This document shows, piece by piece, positions 16,186 to 26,411 of a stretch of DNA of 64,000 nt; position 1 is the stretch's first letter, and the number at the start of each line of letters is the position of its first letter. Location: the NCBI GenBank assembly GCA_937887565.1, contig CALABS010000053.1, forward strand, positions 1 through 64,000. The letters are read 5' to 3'. Source of the stretch: an uncultured Rhodospirillaceae bacterium. Its GTDB lineage: Bacteria; Pseudomonadota; Alphaproteobacteria; Rhodospirillales; Magnetospirillaceae. The translations under genes and the position numbers were made by a program. The notes below the pieces were generated by a model. It searched no databases, had not been told where the DNA came from, and saw only the letters and a program-made list of their open reading frames with translations.

Positions 16186-18333
16186 ATGATGCGCCAATTC
16201 GAACTTGTCGAGCGCGTCAAGTCCTATGATCCCGCGGCGGACGAGGAAGCGATCAACCGCGCCTACGTCTTCGCCATGAAGATGCACGGCTCGCAGCTCC
16301 GGGCCTCGGGCGACCCCTATTTCTCCCATCCCATCGAGGTGGCGGGCATCCTGACCCGCTACCGCCTCGATTCCTCGTCGATCATCACCGCGCTGCTGCA
16401 CGACACCATCGAGGACACTCCGGCGACGCTGGAGGACATCGAAAAGCTGTTTGGGCACGAGATCGCGCGACTGGTGGACGGCGTCACCAAGCTGTCGCGC
16501 ATCGAGATGCAGTCGGACCACGCCAAGCAGGCCGAGAACCTGCGCAAGCTGGTCCTGGCCATGAGCGACGACATCCGCGTGCTGCTGGTGAAGCTGGCCG
16601 ACCGCGTGCACAACATGCGCACGCTGCATTACATCTCCAAGCCCGAGAAGCGGCGCCGCATCGCGCTCGAGACCATGGAAATCTACGCTCCGCTGGCCGA
16701 ACGCATTGGCATGCAGGAGATGAAGATGGAACTGGAGGACCTGGCCTTCACCGAACTGCATGGTGACGCCCGGGCCTCCATCATCTCGCGCCTGAACTTC
16801 CTGCGCGAGCAGGGCGGCGACCTCATCGGCCGCATCCTGGAGGAGCTGCGCAACACGCTGGAGGAGGCCGGCGTCAAGGCCACCGTTTCCGGCCGCGAGA
16901 AGACCCCCTACAGCATCTGGCTCAAGATGCAGCGCAAGAATGTCGGTTTCGAGCAGCTGTCCGACATCATGGCCTTCCGCGTGGTGGTGGACAGCATCGA
17001 GGACTGTTATCGCGCGCTCGGCACCATCCATTCCCGCTATCCCATGGTGCCCAACCGCTTCAAGGACTACATCTCGACGCCCAAGCCCAACGGCTATCGC
17101 TCGCTGCATACCGGCGTGTTCGGGCCCGAGCGCCACCGCATCGAGGTGCAGATCCGCACGCAGGAGATGCACGAGCTGGCCGAGCTCGGCGTCGCCGCCC
17201 ACTGGAAGTACAAGCAGGGCGGCGGCCGCCTGACCGATGGCCGCCAGTACCGCTGGCTGCGCGAGCTGCTCGACATCCTGGAGCATGCCGCCAATCCCGA
17301 GGAGTTCCTCGAGCACACCAAGCTGGAGATGTTCCAGGACCAGGTGTTCGCCTTCACGCCCAAGGGCGACCTGATCTCCCTGCCGCAAGGGGCGACGCCG
17401 GTCGACTTCGCCTACGCCGTCCACTCCGAGGTCGGCGACACCTGCGTCGGCGCCAAGATCAACGGCCGCATCATGCCGTTGCGTACCCGGCTGCAGAACG
17501 GCGACCAGGTGGACATCATCACCTCCAAGGCGCAGACCCCCAACCCGACCTGGGAGCGCTTCGTCGTCACCGGCAAGGCCCGCGCCCGCATCCGCCGCTT
17601 CGTCCGCACCCAGCAGCGGGCGCAATACGTCGATCTCGGCCGCGCCATCCTGGTCCGCGCCTTCCGTCAGGAGGGCTACGACTTCGCCGACAAAGCCCTG
17701 GACGGCGTGCTCAAGATCTTCAAGGCCGCCTCCGCCGACGACCTGATCGCCATGGTCGGCGAGGGGACGTTGACCGCGCGCGAGGTGCTCCACGCCGTCT
17801 TCCCCGAGCTGAAGGCCCAGGCCCAGCGCCCCGACAACGTGGTGCCGATCCAGCGCAAGGCCAAGAGCGAGGGCAAGGGCAAGAGCCATGCGGTTCCGAT
17901 CAAGGGCCTGATCCCCGGCATGGCGGTGCATTTCGCCGGCTGCTGCCATCCGCTTCCGGGTGACCGCATCGTCGGCATCGTCACCACCGGCAAGGGGGTG
18001 ACCATCCACACCATCGACTGCGAGAACCTGGAGCAGTTCGCCGATACTCCCGAACGCTGGCTCGACCTGTCCTGGGACGACAGCGACGCCGCCGCCCATA
18101 TCGGCCGCGTCGACCTGGTGGTTTCGAACGAACCGGGGGCGCTGGGGACCATCTCGACGGTGATCGCCAAGAACATGGGCAACATCACCAACCTCAAGAT
18201 CACCAACCGCACCACCGAATTCTTCGAGATGATCATCGACATCGAGGTGCGCGACCTCAGGCACCTGACCAACATCATCGCGGCGTTGCGGGCGACCCCG
18301 GTGATCAATTCGGTGGACCGCGCCAGGAACTGA
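16186..18333 (+). CDS. spoT: Bifunctional (p)ppGpp synthetase/hydrolase (Rsh)
   Basis: 715 residues, the full RelA/SpoT layout. The hydrolase HD domain is intact (SHPIEVA, then LLHDTIEDT at 71-79). The synthetase domain carries FKDYISTPKPNGYRSLHTG and EVQIRTQEMHE. TGS begins near VFAFTPKGDLISLPQGATP, and an ACT domain lies at the C-terminus. Both active sites look competent, so it can make and degrade the stringent alarmone. Alphaproteobacteria usually carry one such enzyme. It lies downstream of rpoZ and upstream of pdxJ. Confidence 0.97.
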   Translation: MMRQFELVERVKSYDPAADEEAINRAYVFAMKMHGSQLRASGDPYFSHPIEVAGILTRYRLDSSSIITALLHDTIEDTPATLEDIEKLFGHEIARLVDGVTKLSRIEMQSDHAKQAENLRKLVLAMSDDIRVLLVKLADRVHNMRTLHYISKPEKRRRIALETMEIYAPLAERIGMQEMKMELEDLAFTELHGDARASIISRLNFLREQGGDLIGRILEELRNTLEEAGVKATVSGREKTPYSIWLKMQRKNVGFEQLSDIMAFRVVVDSIEDCYRALGTIHSRYPMVPNRFKDYISTPKPNGYRSLHTGVFGPERHRIEVQIRTQEMHELAELGVAAHWKYKQGGGRLTDGRQYRWLRELLDILEHAANPEEFLEHTKLEMFQDQVFAFTPKGDLISLPQGATPVDFAYAVHSEVGDTCVGAKINGRIMPLRTRLQNGDQVDIITSKAQTPNPTWERFVVTGKARARIRRFVRTQQRAQYVDLGRAILVRAFRQEGYDFADKALDGVLKIFKAASADDLIAMVGEGTLTAREVLHAVFPELKAQAQRPDNVVPIQRKAKSEGKGKSHAVPIKGLIPGMAVHFAGCCHPLPGDRIVGIVTTGKGVTIHTIDCENLEQFADTPERWLDLSWDDSDAAAHIGRVDLVVSNEPGALGTISTVIAKNMGNITNLKITNRTTEFFEMIIDIEVRDLRHLTNIIAALRATPVINSVDRARN

Positions 18334-18374
18334 GCGCGGGCGATCGCGCGCGGAACAATAACCGGGGCAAGACC

Positions 18375-19106
18375 ATGAAGAAACTGCGTCTCGGCGTGAA
18401 CATCGATCACGTCGCCACCATCCGCAACGCGCGCGGCGGACTGCATCCCGATCCGGTGCGGGCCGCCCACCTGGCCGCCGCCGCCGGCGCCGACGGCATC
18501 ACCGCCCATCTGCGCGAGGACCGGCGGCATATCTCGGATTCGGATATCGAGCGGCTGACCAACGAAATCCAGCTGCCGCTGAACCTGGAGATGGCGGCCA
18601 CCGACGAGATGGTGGCCATCGCGCTGCGGCACCGCCCGCATGCGGCCTGCATCGTTCCCGAGCGGCGCGAGGAGCGCACCACCGAGGGCGGCCTCGACGT
18701 CGCCGGCGCGGTGGACCGGCTGCGGCCCATGGTCGGGCGCCTGACCGAGGCGGGCATCCGCGTGTCCATGTTCATCGAGCCCGATCCGCGCCAGTTGGAC
18801 GCCGCCAGGGCCATCGGCGCGCCGGTGGTCGAACTGCATACCGGCGCCTACTGCGATCACACCGGCGGGGAGCGCGACCGCGAACTGGCCCGCATCGTCG
18901 CCGCCGCCGCCCATGCCGAGGCCATCGGCCTGGAATGCCATGCCGGTCATGGCCTGTCCTACGACACCGTCAAGCCGGTGGCGGCCATCCCCACCGTCGT
19001 GGAACTCAATATCGGCCATTTCCTGGTCGGCGAGGCCATCTTCGTCGGCTTCGAGGCGTCGATCCGCCACATGCGGGCGCTGATGGACGAGGCGCGCGGC
19101 CAGTGA
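18375..19106 (+). CDS. pdxJ: Pyridoxine 5'-phosphate synthase
   Basis: 243 residues. It condenses 3-amino-2-oxopropyl phosphate with deoxyxylulose 5-phosphate to give pyridoxine 5'-phosphate. The TIM-barrel signatures are present: LGVNIDHVATIRNARGG at the start, then AHLREDRRHI, and the phosphate-binding ELNIGHFLVGEAIF near the end. Its TGA overlaps the GTG of acpS by two bases, so the two are probably co-translated, as in most proteobacteria. Confidence 0.98.
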   Translation: MKKLRLGVNIDHVATIRNARGGLHPDPVRAAHLAAAAGADGITAHLREDRRHISDSDIERLTNEIQLPLNLEMAATDEMVAIALRHRPHAACIVPERREERTTEGGLDVAGAVDRLRPMVGRLTEAGIRVSMFIEPDPRQLDAARAIGAPVVELHTGAYCDHTGGERDRELARIVAAAAHAEAIGLECHAGHGLSYDTVKPVAAIPTVVELNIGHFLVGEAIFVGFEASIRHMRALMDEARGQ

Positions 19107-19507
19107 TCCTCGGGCTCGGCAACGACCTGTGCGACATCCGCCGCATCGAGCGGAGCATGGAGCGGTTCGGCGACCGCTTCCTCGACCGGGTGTTCACCGA
19201 GGCGGAGCGGGCCAAGGCCGACCGGCGGGCGCCGCAGATCCGGGCCGCGACCTATGCCAAGCGTTTCGCCGCCAAGGAGGCCTGCGCCAAGGCCCTGGGG
19301 ACCGGTTTCAGCCACGGTGTGTTCCTGCGCGATATCGGAGTGGTCAACCTGGCGACGGGCCTGCCGACCCTGGTCCTGACCGGAGGGGCCGCCGCCCGGC
19401 TGGCGGCCATTACTCCGGACGGAATGGCGGCCCGGCTCCATCTGACCATGACCGACGAATATCCCATGGCGGAGGCGGTGGTGGTGATCTCCGCCATACC
19501 GGCTTGA
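19103..19507 (+). CDS. acpS: Holo-[acyl-carrier-protein] synthase
   Basis: 134 residues from GTG 19103, which overlaps the pdxJ stop (GTGA). It transfers phosphopantetheine from CoA to acyl carrier protein. Mg-binding D8 (GLGNDLCDIRR) and E58 (FAAKEA) are present, as is KALGTGF. The protein is slightly longer than E. coli AcpS but normal for alphaproteobacteria. The 94-bp gap to lepB holds a weak 5-bp hairpin followed by seven T, which might attenuate or end the transcript. Confidence 0.96.
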   Translation: MILGLGNDLCDIRRIERSMERFGDRFLDRVFTEAERAKADRRAPQIRAATYAKRFAAKEACAKALGTGFSHGVFLRDIGVVNLATGLPTLVLTGGAAARLAAITPDGMAARLHLTMTDEYPMAEAVVVISAIPA

Positions 19508-19601
19508 CAGGGGCGGCGGGGGCTGGTTTGTTCACGGCGGCCGCATCCTCCATTCGCGGCGGACAATTTTTTTAACATCAAGCCACTAGGCGACCATATT
19601 C

Positions 19602-20345
19602 ATGTCGAGAAACAAGTCCGGCGGCACCTGGGAAACCATCAAGACGGTGCTGTACGCCATCGTGATCGCCGGCTTCGTCCGAACGGTGGCGTTCGAGCCC
19701 TTCAACATTCCCTCGGGCTCGATGATTCCGACGCTGCTGGTCGGCGACTATCTCTTCGTGTCCAAATACGCCTACGGCTACTCCCGCCATTCCATGCCGC
19801 TCAGCCTGGGGCCGGGCGGCGGCCGCATCCTCGAGGAGGAACCGCAGCGGGGTGACGTGGTGGTTTTCAAGAAGCCGCCCGAGGCCACGGTCGATTACAT
19901 CAAGCGGGTGATCGGCCTGCCCGGCGACCGCATCCAGGTGGTGGGCGGCGTTCTCCACATCAACGGCGAGCCGGTGCGGCGAGAGCGGATCGAGGATTTC
20001 GTGGAGCGCGACCGCGACGGCAACATCCTCAGGGCGCCGCAATACATCGAGACGCTGCCCAACGGGAAGCAGCACCGGATCATCGAGTATTTCGGCGACA
20101 ACGGTCCGGCCGACAACACCGACGTCTACGTGGTGCCGCCGGGTCACTATTTCATGATGGGCGACAACCGCGACAACTCGCAGGATTCGCGCTATCTGGA
20201 TGATGTCGGCTTCGTTCCGGCCGAGAATTTGGTCGGCCGCGCCGAGGTGATCTTCTTTTCCGGCGACGGTTCGGCGGCGCTGTGGGAGGTGTGGAAATGG
20301 CCGTGGGCGGTGCGGTATGGCCGCCTGCTCGATGGGATCGACTGA
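19602..20345 (+). CDS. lepB: Signal peptidase I
   Basis: A 247-residue inner-membrane protease cleaving Sec signal peptides in the periplasm. One N-terminal membrane helix lies at about 14-31. The catalytic serine is S40 in PSGSMIPT, and the general base is K101 in DYIKRVIGLPGD. Box E (MGDNRDNSQDSR) is near residue 186. Length fits the short alphaproteobacterial form. rnc starts 4 bp after the stop, so lepB, rnc and era form one translational run. Confidence 0.97.
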   Translation: MSRNKSGGTWETIKTVLYAIVIAGFVRTVAFEPFNIPSGSMIPTLLVGDYLFVSKYAYGYSRHSMPLSLGPGGGRILEEEPQRGDVVVFKKPPEATVDYIKRVIGLPGDRIQVVGGVLHINGEPVRRERIEDFVERDRDGNILRAPQYIETLPNGKQHRIIEYFGDNGPADNTDVYVVPPGHYFMMGDNRDNSQDSRYLDDVGFVPAENLVGRAEVIFFSGDGSAALWEVWKWPWAVRYGRLLDGID

Positions 20346-20349
20346 CGCC

Positions 20350-21039
20350 ATGAGCGGCGGCGACACGGCGGAGCTTCGCGCGCGGCTGGACTATTGTTTC
20401 GTCCGGCCCGAATTGCTGACCGATGCCCTGACCCACCCGTCCATCGCGCAGGGGCGTTCTCCCCGCCGCGCCACGCCCTATGAGCGGCTGGAATTCCTTG
20501 GCGACCGGGTGCTTGGCCTGGTGGTGGCCCAGATGCTGTTCGAGTGCTTTCCCGATGAGCCCGAGGGGGCGCTGGCGCGGCGGCACGCCGCCCTGGTGCG
20601 GCGCGAGACCTTGGCGCGAGTGGCGGTCGACATCGCGCTCCCCGAGGCGGTCTTGCTGTCCAAGGGCGAGGACGAGGCCGGCGGACGGGGCAATCCCGCC
20701 CTGTTGGCCGACGCCTGCGAGGCGGTGATCGGGGCGCTCTACGCCGACGGCGGGTTCGAGGTGGCGGCGCGGTTCGTCCGCTCGCGCTGGACGGCGCTGA
20801 TGGAAGAGGCGGCTTCGCCGCCCAAGGATGCCAAGACGGCGCTCCAGGAATGGGCCCAGGGGCGGGGACGGCCGCTGCCGGCCTATACCACCGTCGGGAC
20901 CGAGGGGCCGCCGCACGATCCGATCTTCTCGGTGTCGGTGTCGGTGGAAGGCGAAGGGGAAGTGACGGCCCAGGGGCCGTCGAAGCGGACGGCCGAACAA
21001 GCGGCCGCCAAGGCGATGCTGGAGACTTTGACGAAATGA
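20350..21039 (+). CDS. rnc: Ribonuclease III
   Basis: 229 residues. It cleaves double-stranded RNA, including the rRNA precursor. The catalytic domain has the signature ERLEFLGDRVLGLVVA, with the second acidic cluster at DACEAVIGALYADGG. A C-terminal double-stranded RNA-binding domain ends TAEQAAAKAMLETL. ATG 20350 is chosen over an in-frame ATG 33 bp upstream, which would overlap lepB. The stop overlaps the era start (ATGA). Confidence 0.98.
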   Translation: MSGGDTAELRARLDYCFVRPELLTDALTHPSIAQGRSPRRATPYERLEFLGDRVLGLVVAQMLFECFPDEPEGALARRHAALVRRETLARVAVDIALPEAVLLSKGEDEAGGRGNPALLADACEAVIGALYADGGFEVAARFVRSRWTALMEEAASPPKDAKTALQEWAQGRGRPLPAYTTVGTEGPPHDPIFSVSVSVEGEGEVTAQGPSKRTAEQAAAKAMLETLTK

Positions 21040-21947
21040 CCGAGATGCCGGAAAGCGACAAGCGGTGCGGCTACGTGGCCATCGTCGGCGCCCCCAATGC
21101 CGGTAAGTCCACCTTGGTCAACGGACTGGTGGGGACCAAGGTCTCCATCGTCTCGCCCAAGGTCCAGACCACCCGCTTCCGGGTGCTGGGCATCGTGATG
21201 CACGGTGCGGCCCAGGTCATCCTGGTGGACACACCGGGCATCTTCCAGCCCCGTCGCCGGCTCGACCGCGCCATGGTGGCGGCGGCCTGGGGCGGGGCGG
21301 CCGACGCCGACATCGTCTGTCTGCTGGTCGACGCCGAGCGCGGCGTCGACGACGACACCCGCTCGATCATCGACAGGCTGAAGGACGCCGGCCGTACGGC
21401 CATCCTGGTCCTCAACAAGGTCGACCTGGTCCGCAAGGACAAGCTGCTGACCCTGGCCGCCGCCTTGACTGCCGAGGGCATCTTCACCGACGTGTTCATG
21501 GTCTCGGCGCTCAAGAGCGACGGGCTCGACGACCTCCAGCGGGTCTTCGCCGAGCGTTGCCCCCAGGGGCCGTGGATGTTCCCCGAGGACCAGATATCGG
21601 ACCTGCCGCAGCGGCTGCTGGCCGCCGAGATCACCCGCGAAAAGGCCTTTCACCTGCTGCATCAGGAAGTGCCCTATGCGCTGACGGTGGAGACCGACCA
21701 GTGGGAGGAGCGCGACGACGGCTCGGCGCGCGTCGACCAGACCATCTACGTCCAGCGCGAGAGCCAGAAGGCCATCGTGGTCGGCAAGGGCGGCCGGCTG
21801 GTCAAGGCCATCGGCGCCGCCGCCCGCGAGGAGCTGGAGGAGCTGCTGGAACGTCGCGTCCACCTGTTTCTGCACGTCAAGGTGCGCGAGGACTGGATGG
21901 AGAAGCGCGGCCATTACAACGAGTTCGGGCTGGACTTCGACGTATGA
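21036..21947 (+). CDS. era: GTPase Era
   Basis: 303 residues. This GTPase helps mature the 30S subunit by binding the 3' end of 16S rRNA. Walker A is GAPNAGKST near residue 18-26, G3 is DTPG and G4 is NKVD. The C-terminal KH domain contains VGKGGRLVKAIGAAAREE. The start overlaps the rnc stop by 4 bases, the usual rnc-era coupling. Two REP-like palindromes follow directly after the stop. Confidence 0.98.
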   Translation: MTEMPESDKRCGYVAIVGAPNAGKSTLVNGLVGTKVSIVSPKVQTTRFRVLGIVMHGAAQVILVDTPGIFQPRRRLDRAMVAAAWGGAADADIVCLLVDAERGVDDDTRSIIDRLKDAGRTAILVLNKVDLVRKDKLLTLAAALTAEGIFTDVFMVSALKSDGLDDLQRVFAERCPQGPWMFPEDQISDLPQRLLAAEITREKAFHLLHQEVPYALTVETDQWEERDDGSARVDQTIYVQRESQKAIVVGKGGRLVKAIGAAAREELEELLERRVHLFLHVKVREDWMEKRGHYNEFGLDFDV

Positions 21948-21957
21948 TATGAAAGGC

Positions 21958-22078
21958 CCTCCCCTGGCAACGCCGGGGGAGGGTATGGGAGGGGGCATGC
22001 TTCCGCCCGCATAGCGTGCCTCGCGTCGCTCGGATAGACCCCCACCCCGGCCCTCCCCCGGCGGTGCCGGGGGAGGGA
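21958..22078. repeat. Pair of REP-like palindromes
   Basis: Two near-identical 27-base palindromes, 21958-21984 and 22052-22078. Each has 12-base arms of the CCCTCCCCNGGC type and a 3-base loop (AAC or GGT). The first has one G-T wobble; the second is perfect. They are about 67 bp apart. The arrangement resembles a REP doublet. The right arm of the second copy supplies a GGGGAGGG Shine-Dalgarno-like sequence just before the next start codon. Confidence 0.7.
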
Positions 22079-22082
22079 GACA

Positions 22083-22295
22083 ATGGACGACGCGCGCGGC
22101 ATCGGACTGATCCTGATCTGGCTGGGGACCGTCGCCCTGGTGGCGGTGCTGCAGCATCGCATCCGTACCGGCGCCTGGAGCGCCGACGCCTTCGAGACCG
22201 AGCACCCCGTGGCCCGCTGGGCCAAGTCCATCGCCATCGCCGGCATGGCGCTGGCGGCGGTCGGCGCCGCGCTGACGGTGGCGAGTTTCCTGTGA
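22083..22295 (+). CDS. Small two-helix membrane protein, unknown function
   Basis: 70 residues. Hydrophobic helices lie at about 6-24 and 48-69, joined by a polar loop (HRIRTGAWSADAFETEHPVARW). I do not recognise the family. It starts 5 bp after the second REP-like palindrome and its stop overlaps the recO GTG start (GTGA), which supports real, coupled translation. Its location between era and recO suggests a conserved small gene of the cluster rather than a chance frame. Confidence 0.7.
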   Translation: MDDARGIGLILIWLGTVALVAVLQHRIRTGAWSADAFETEHPVARWAKSIAIAGMALAAVGAALTVASFL

Positions 22296-23008
22296 CCGAA
22301 TGGAGCGACGACGGCATCGTCCTTGCCGTGCGCAGGCATGGCGAGACGGGCGTGGTCGCGAGCCTGCTGACAAGGTCCCACGGCCGCCATCCTGGTTTGG
22401 TTCACGGGGGAACGGGCAAGGCGCAGCGCGGGGTTCTGCAACCAGGCAACGTGGTGCGCGCCACGTGGCGCGGCCGCCTGGCGGAGCAGCTGGGGAGCCT
22501 CAGGGTGGAACTGGTGGCCGACCATGCCGGCCAGCTCCTCGACGACGCCGGCAAGCTGGCGGCGCTGGCCTCGGCCTGCGCCCTGTGCGAGGCGACGCTA
22601 CCCGAGCGCCAGCCCCATCCGGCCGCCCACGCGGCCCTGGCGGCCCTGCTGGGCGCCCTGAAGGCCGATAGCTGGCCCAGCGTCTACGTGCATTGGGAGC
22701 TGGCACTGCTGCGCGACCTGGGATTCGGCCTCGACCTCACCTGCTGCGCCGCCACCGGCGCCAATGACGGGCTGGCCTATGTCAGTCCCAGGAGCGGCCG
22801 CGCCGTGTCGTTGTCGGCCGGCGCCCCCTACCGCGACAGGCTGCTGGCGCTGCCGCGGTTCCTGGTCGAGGGCGGGGAAGGGGACCGCGCCGGCATCCTC
22901 CAAGGGCTGGACCTCGCCGGCTTCTTCCTCGACCGCCATGTGCTGGCGCCCCACCGGGTCGCCATGCCGGCGGCACGCTCGCGACTTGTTGACCGGTTTC
23001 GCCCTTGA
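22292..23008 (+). CDS. recO: DNA repair protein RecO
   Basis: 238 residues from GTG 22292, overlapping the upstream small gene. RecO helps RecF/RecR load RecA onto SSB-coated gaps. The N-terminal OB fold (MTEWSDDGIVLAVRRHGETG) and the helical domain with the loop CALCEATLPERQPHP are visible. A later pair of cysteines (LTCCAATGANDGL) sits where the zinc region lies in other RecO proteins. The parC promoter lies inside the last codons. Confidence 0.93.
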   Translation: MTEWSDDGIVLAVRRHGETGVVASLLTRSHGRHPGLVHGGTGKAQRGVLQPGNVVRATWRGRLAEQLGSLRVELVADHAGQLLDDAGKLAALASACALCEATLPERQPHPAAHAALAALLGALKADSWPSVYVHWELALLRDLGFGLDLTCCAATGANDGLAYVSPRSGRAVSLSAGAPYRDRLLALPRFLVEGGEGDRAGILQGLDLAGFFLDRHVLAPHRVAMPAARSRLVDRFRP

Positions 23009-23016
23009 AGTACTAT
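22989..23016 (+). promoter_or_regulatory. Promoter of parC
   Basis: TTGACC, a 16-bp spacer and TACTAT at the recO 3' end, 30 bp before ATG 23047. AAGGA follows as ribosome-binding site. Confidence 0.45.
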
Positions 23017-23046
23017 ATCTAGCCGTTTTCGTATGAAGGACCGGGT

Positions 23047-25266
<2,220 letters not shown>

Positions 25267-25289
25267 ACACAACAAGGGGGAAACACAGC

Positions 25290-26375
25290 ATGCAGCGTCG
25301 CACGTTCCTGACCGCCGCCACCGTGGGCGCCGCCGGCGCCACCCTGGCCACGCCCGCCGTCGTCAAGGCCGCGCCCAAGGTGGAATGGCGGATGGCGTCC
25401 AGCTTCCCCAAGAGCCTCGACACCCTGTTCGGCGGCGGCGAGGGCATCGCCAAGCGGGTCTCGGAACTCACCGACGGCCAGTTCGAAATCCGGGTCTTCG
25501 CCGGCGGCGAGATCGTGCCGCCGCTGGCGGTGCTCGACGCCGTCCAGGCCGGCACCGTCCAGTGCGGGCATACCGTCAGCTACTACTACGTCGGCAAGGA
25601 CCCGACCTTCGCCTTCGAGGCCGCCATGCCGTTCGGAATGAACGCCCGCCAGCAGAATGCCTGGCTCTACCAGGGCGGCGGGCTGGAGCTGGTGCGCGAG
25701 TTCTTCAAGGACTACAACGTCGTCAACTTCCCCACCGGCAACACCGGCGTCCAGATGGGCGGCTGGTTCCGCAAGGAGATCAAGTCGGTCAAGGACCTCC
25801 AGGGCCTCAAGATGCGCATCGCCGGCATCGCCGGCAGCGTGATGCAGAGGCTGGGGGTGGTGCCGCAGCAGTTGGGCGGGGCCGACATCTATCCGGCCCT
25901 CGAAAAAGGCACCATCGACGCCACCGAGTGGGTGGGCCCCTACGACGACGAGAAACTGGGCTTCTACAAGGTCGCCAAGTACTACTACTATCCCGCCTTC
26001 TGGGAGGGAGGGCCGACCATCTCGGCCTTCGCCAACATCGAGGCCTTCAATGCCCTGCCCAGGCCGTTCCAGGCCGCTTTCGAGGTCGCCTGCGCCGAGG
26101 CCAACCTGGAAATGCAGGCCAAGTACGATACCCGCAACGTGACCGCCATCAAGAAGCTGGTCGCCAACGGCGTCCAGTTGCGGCCGTTCCCCAAGGAGGT
26201 GATGGCCGCCGCTCAGACGGCGGCGTTCCAGCTCTATGACGAGATCGCCGCCGGCAATCCCCGCTTCGCCCGGATCTACAAGCCGTGGCGCCAGTTCCGC
26301 GACGATATCCAGCAGTGGTGGAAGGTGGCCGAGTTCAATTACGACTACTTCACCCTGACCAATCCGGTGAAGTAG
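25290..26375 (+). CDS. TRAP transporter substrate-binding protein (DctP/TakP family)
   Basis: 361 residues. A twin-arginine-type signal opens the protein (MQRRTFLTAATVGAAGATLA) and ends near ATPAVVKA, so the mature domain is periplasmic. The DctP fold is recognised from KSLDTLFGGGEGIAKRV, GLKMRIAG (with the conserved ligand-binding Arg) and the GGADIYPALEKGTIDATEW block, similar to TakP proteins that bind 2-oxo acids. The substrate is not certain. AAGGGGG precedes ATG 25290. The permease genes lie downstream but point the opposite way. Confidence 0.92.
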   Translation: MQRRTFLTAATVGAAGATLATPAVVKAAPKVEWRMASSFPKSLDTLFGGGEGIAKRVSELTDGQFEIRVFAGGEIVPPLAVLDAVQAGTVQCGHTVSYYYVGKDPTFAFEAAMPFGMNARQQNAWLYQGGGLELVREFFKDYNVVNFPTGNTGVQMGGWFRKEIKSVKDLQGLKMRIAGIAGSVMQRLGVVPQQLGGADIYPALEKGTIDATEWVGPYDDEKLGFYKVAKYYYYPAFWEGGPTISAFANIEAFNALPRPFQAAFEVACAEANLEMQAKYDTRNVTAIKKLVANGVQLRPFPKEVMAAAQTAAFQLYDEIAAGNPRFARIYKPWRQFRDDIQQWWKVAEFNYDYFTLTNPVK

Positions 26376-26389
26376 GCGGCGGGCGGAAG

Positions 26390-26411
26390 CGCGGGCCTGG
26401 CGCCCGCCTTC
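26390..26411. terminator. Hairpin between convergent TRAP genes
   Basis: GCGGGC and GCCCGC pair around a 5-base loop, with a longer alternative GGCGGGC/GCCCGCC pairing around it (26378-26408). It lies in the 36-bp gap between two converging genes, so it probably ends transcription from both sides. There is no T-tract. Confidence 0.35.

Noticed and set aside
19540..19573. Terminator between acpS and lepB
   Set aside because: The stem is only 5 bp and T7 lies 6 bases away; too weak to call, so only mentioned with acpS.
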